Shown in pieces: positions 4,398 through 5,131 of a DNA stretch of 5,131 nucleotides (position 1 is the first letter of the stretch; the number at the start of each line of letters is the position of its first letter). The position numbers and the translations under genes were made by a program. The notes beneath the pieces are model-generated. The model saw nothing but the letters and a program-made list of their open reading frames with translations. It did no database searches and had not been told where the DNA came from. Source of the DNA: Nocardia sp. (lineage in GTDB: Bacteria > Actinomycetota > Actinomycetes > Mycobacteriales > Mycobacteriaceae). Location: the NCBI GenBank assembly GCA_017354515.1, contig JAFMQT010000366.1:1-5131 (forward strand), given 5' to 3'.

Positions 4398-5131
4398 GCC
4401 CAGATCGGCCAGGGCGGATTCGATCGCGCGGTGGTAGGTGGGGTAGGCGTAGATCATCTCGCGCATTGTCGTAATCGGGACCTCGGCCTGTACGGCCAGG
4501 GTGAGGGCGCCGAGTACCTCACCGCCGTGCGGCCCGACCGAACTCGCGCCGACGAGTATGCCGCGTTCGGCATCGGCGACGAGTTTGACGAATCCGGCGT
4601 TCCCGGGCCCGTGCAACCAGCCGCGGCTGGATTCGGGAATCTTTGCCCGGCCGGTCCAGACCGTCAGTCCGGCCGCCCGCGCCTGCGCCTCGGTCAGCCC
4701 GACCGTGCCCACCTCCGGATCGGTGAAGGTCGCGCTGGGGACCGCGTGATAGCGCGCCGGCTCGGTGGGAGAGCCGAGGATATCGGCGGCGGCGATCCGG
4801 GCCTGATACATCGACATATGCGTGAAGGCGCCGCGGCCGGTCACATCACCGATGGCCCAGACGCCCTCTGCTGCCCGCAGATGTTCGTCGACGTCGAGGT
4901 GATGTGCGGACTCGTCCAGCCCGACCGCGCCGACGCCCAGCGCCGCCAGATCGGTGCGACGGCCGGTGGCCAGCAGAAGCTCGTTGGCGCGCAACGGATC
5001 TCCGCTGTCGAGGCGGACGGTGAAATGCGTCCCGTCGTGGTCGACGCGGACGGTCTCGGCGCCGGTCCGCACCGCGATGCCCTCCTCGGCGAAGGTCTCC
5101 CGCAGCACCTCGGCCGCCTCGGGTTCGGCTC
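4395..5131 (-). CDS. FAD-dependent pyridine nucleotide-disulfide oxidoreductase-like protein (C-terminal part)
   Basis: About 245 residues are visible, and the start lies beyond 5131. The frame is open to the window edge (AEPEAAEVLRETFAEEGI...), so the true start and the N-terminal FAD site and CXXXXC region cannot be seen. The visible order is: the end of the NAD(P)-binding domain, LLLATGRRTDL (ATG motif, encoded near 4950-4975), GVWAIGDVTG (second FAD-contacting motif, near 4836-4865) followed by THMSMYQARIAA, and the dimerisation domain starting at PSATFTDPEVGTVGLTE. This is the layout of mercuric reductase, lipoamide dehydrogenase and mycothione reductase. The usual C-terminal His-Pro base region is replaced by AYPTYHRAIESAL, so the standard disulfide-reductase base is absent or shifted and the substrate is uncertain. 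It is transcribed towards the SnoaL-like gene, which lies 158 bp downstream behind its own candidate promoter, so co-transcription is not assured. Confidence 0.9.
   Translation of the reverse strand, partial: AEPEAAEVLRETFAEEGIAVRTGAETVRVDHDGTHFTVRLDSGDPLRANELLLATGRRTDLAALGVGAVGLDESAHHLDVDEHLRAAEGVWAIGDVTGRGAFTHMSMYQARIAAADILGSPTEPARYHAVPSATFTDPEVGTVGLTEAQARAAGLTVWTGRAKIPESSRGWLHGPGNAGFVKLVADAERGILVGASSVGPHGGEVLGALTLAVQAEVPITTMREMIYAYPTYHRAIESALADLG

Overview
The window is high-GC DNA with compact genes, GTG as well as ATG starts, a tRNA gene with an encoded CCA end and hairpin terminators without U-tracts. This points to a mycolic-acid actinomycete. Nocardia or a close relative (Rhodococcus, Mycobacterium) is the best guess, because the DUF4254 protein carries the HTETLGAVIDRMA signature I associate with Nocardia, and the desaturase resembles the DesA3 type of this order. 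The genus is inferred from remembered family features, not from a search.

Left part (1-1494): the 3' end of a membrane acyl-CoA/acyl-lipid desaturase (plus strand) is followed without a spacer by a 123-codon alanine-rich gene, probably translationally coupled. These converge on a minus-strand DUF4254 gene (955-1494), and a GC-rich inverted repeat lies at the junction. Bases 1495-1735 form a divergent intergenic region with candidate promoter and operator sequences. A small orphan gene (1736-2062, plus) follows, and its transcript may be leaderless.

Middle (2063-2489): a strong 12-bp hairpin, a minus-strand tRNA-Gly(GCC) gene, and a second hairpin that probably ends the gene upstream of the tRNA.

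Right part (2490-5131): three minus-strand genes, in transcription order a flavin-dependent pyridine nucleotide-disulfide oxidoreductase-like protein (its 5' end lies outside the window), a SnoaL-like/NTF2-fold protein, and a DUF445 membrane protein. The 88-bp gap before the DUF445 gene holds an excellent match to the KstR operator (TNNAACNNGTTNNA), the repressor site of steroid catabolism in these bacteria, and beside it a CRP-like site. The SnoaL-like protein keeps Tyr, Asp and His at the same spacing as my recollection of the bile-acid dehydratase BaiE. Together these suggest a small, undescribed steroid- or lipid-responsive locus. A perfect 14-bp palindrome lies on the stop codon of the oxidoreductase gene, upstream of the SnoaL-like gene, and looks like a second regulator's operator.

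Most of the window is ordinary chromosomal content. No CRISPR array, insertion sequence, integrase, phage gene or toxin-antitoxin pair was seen.
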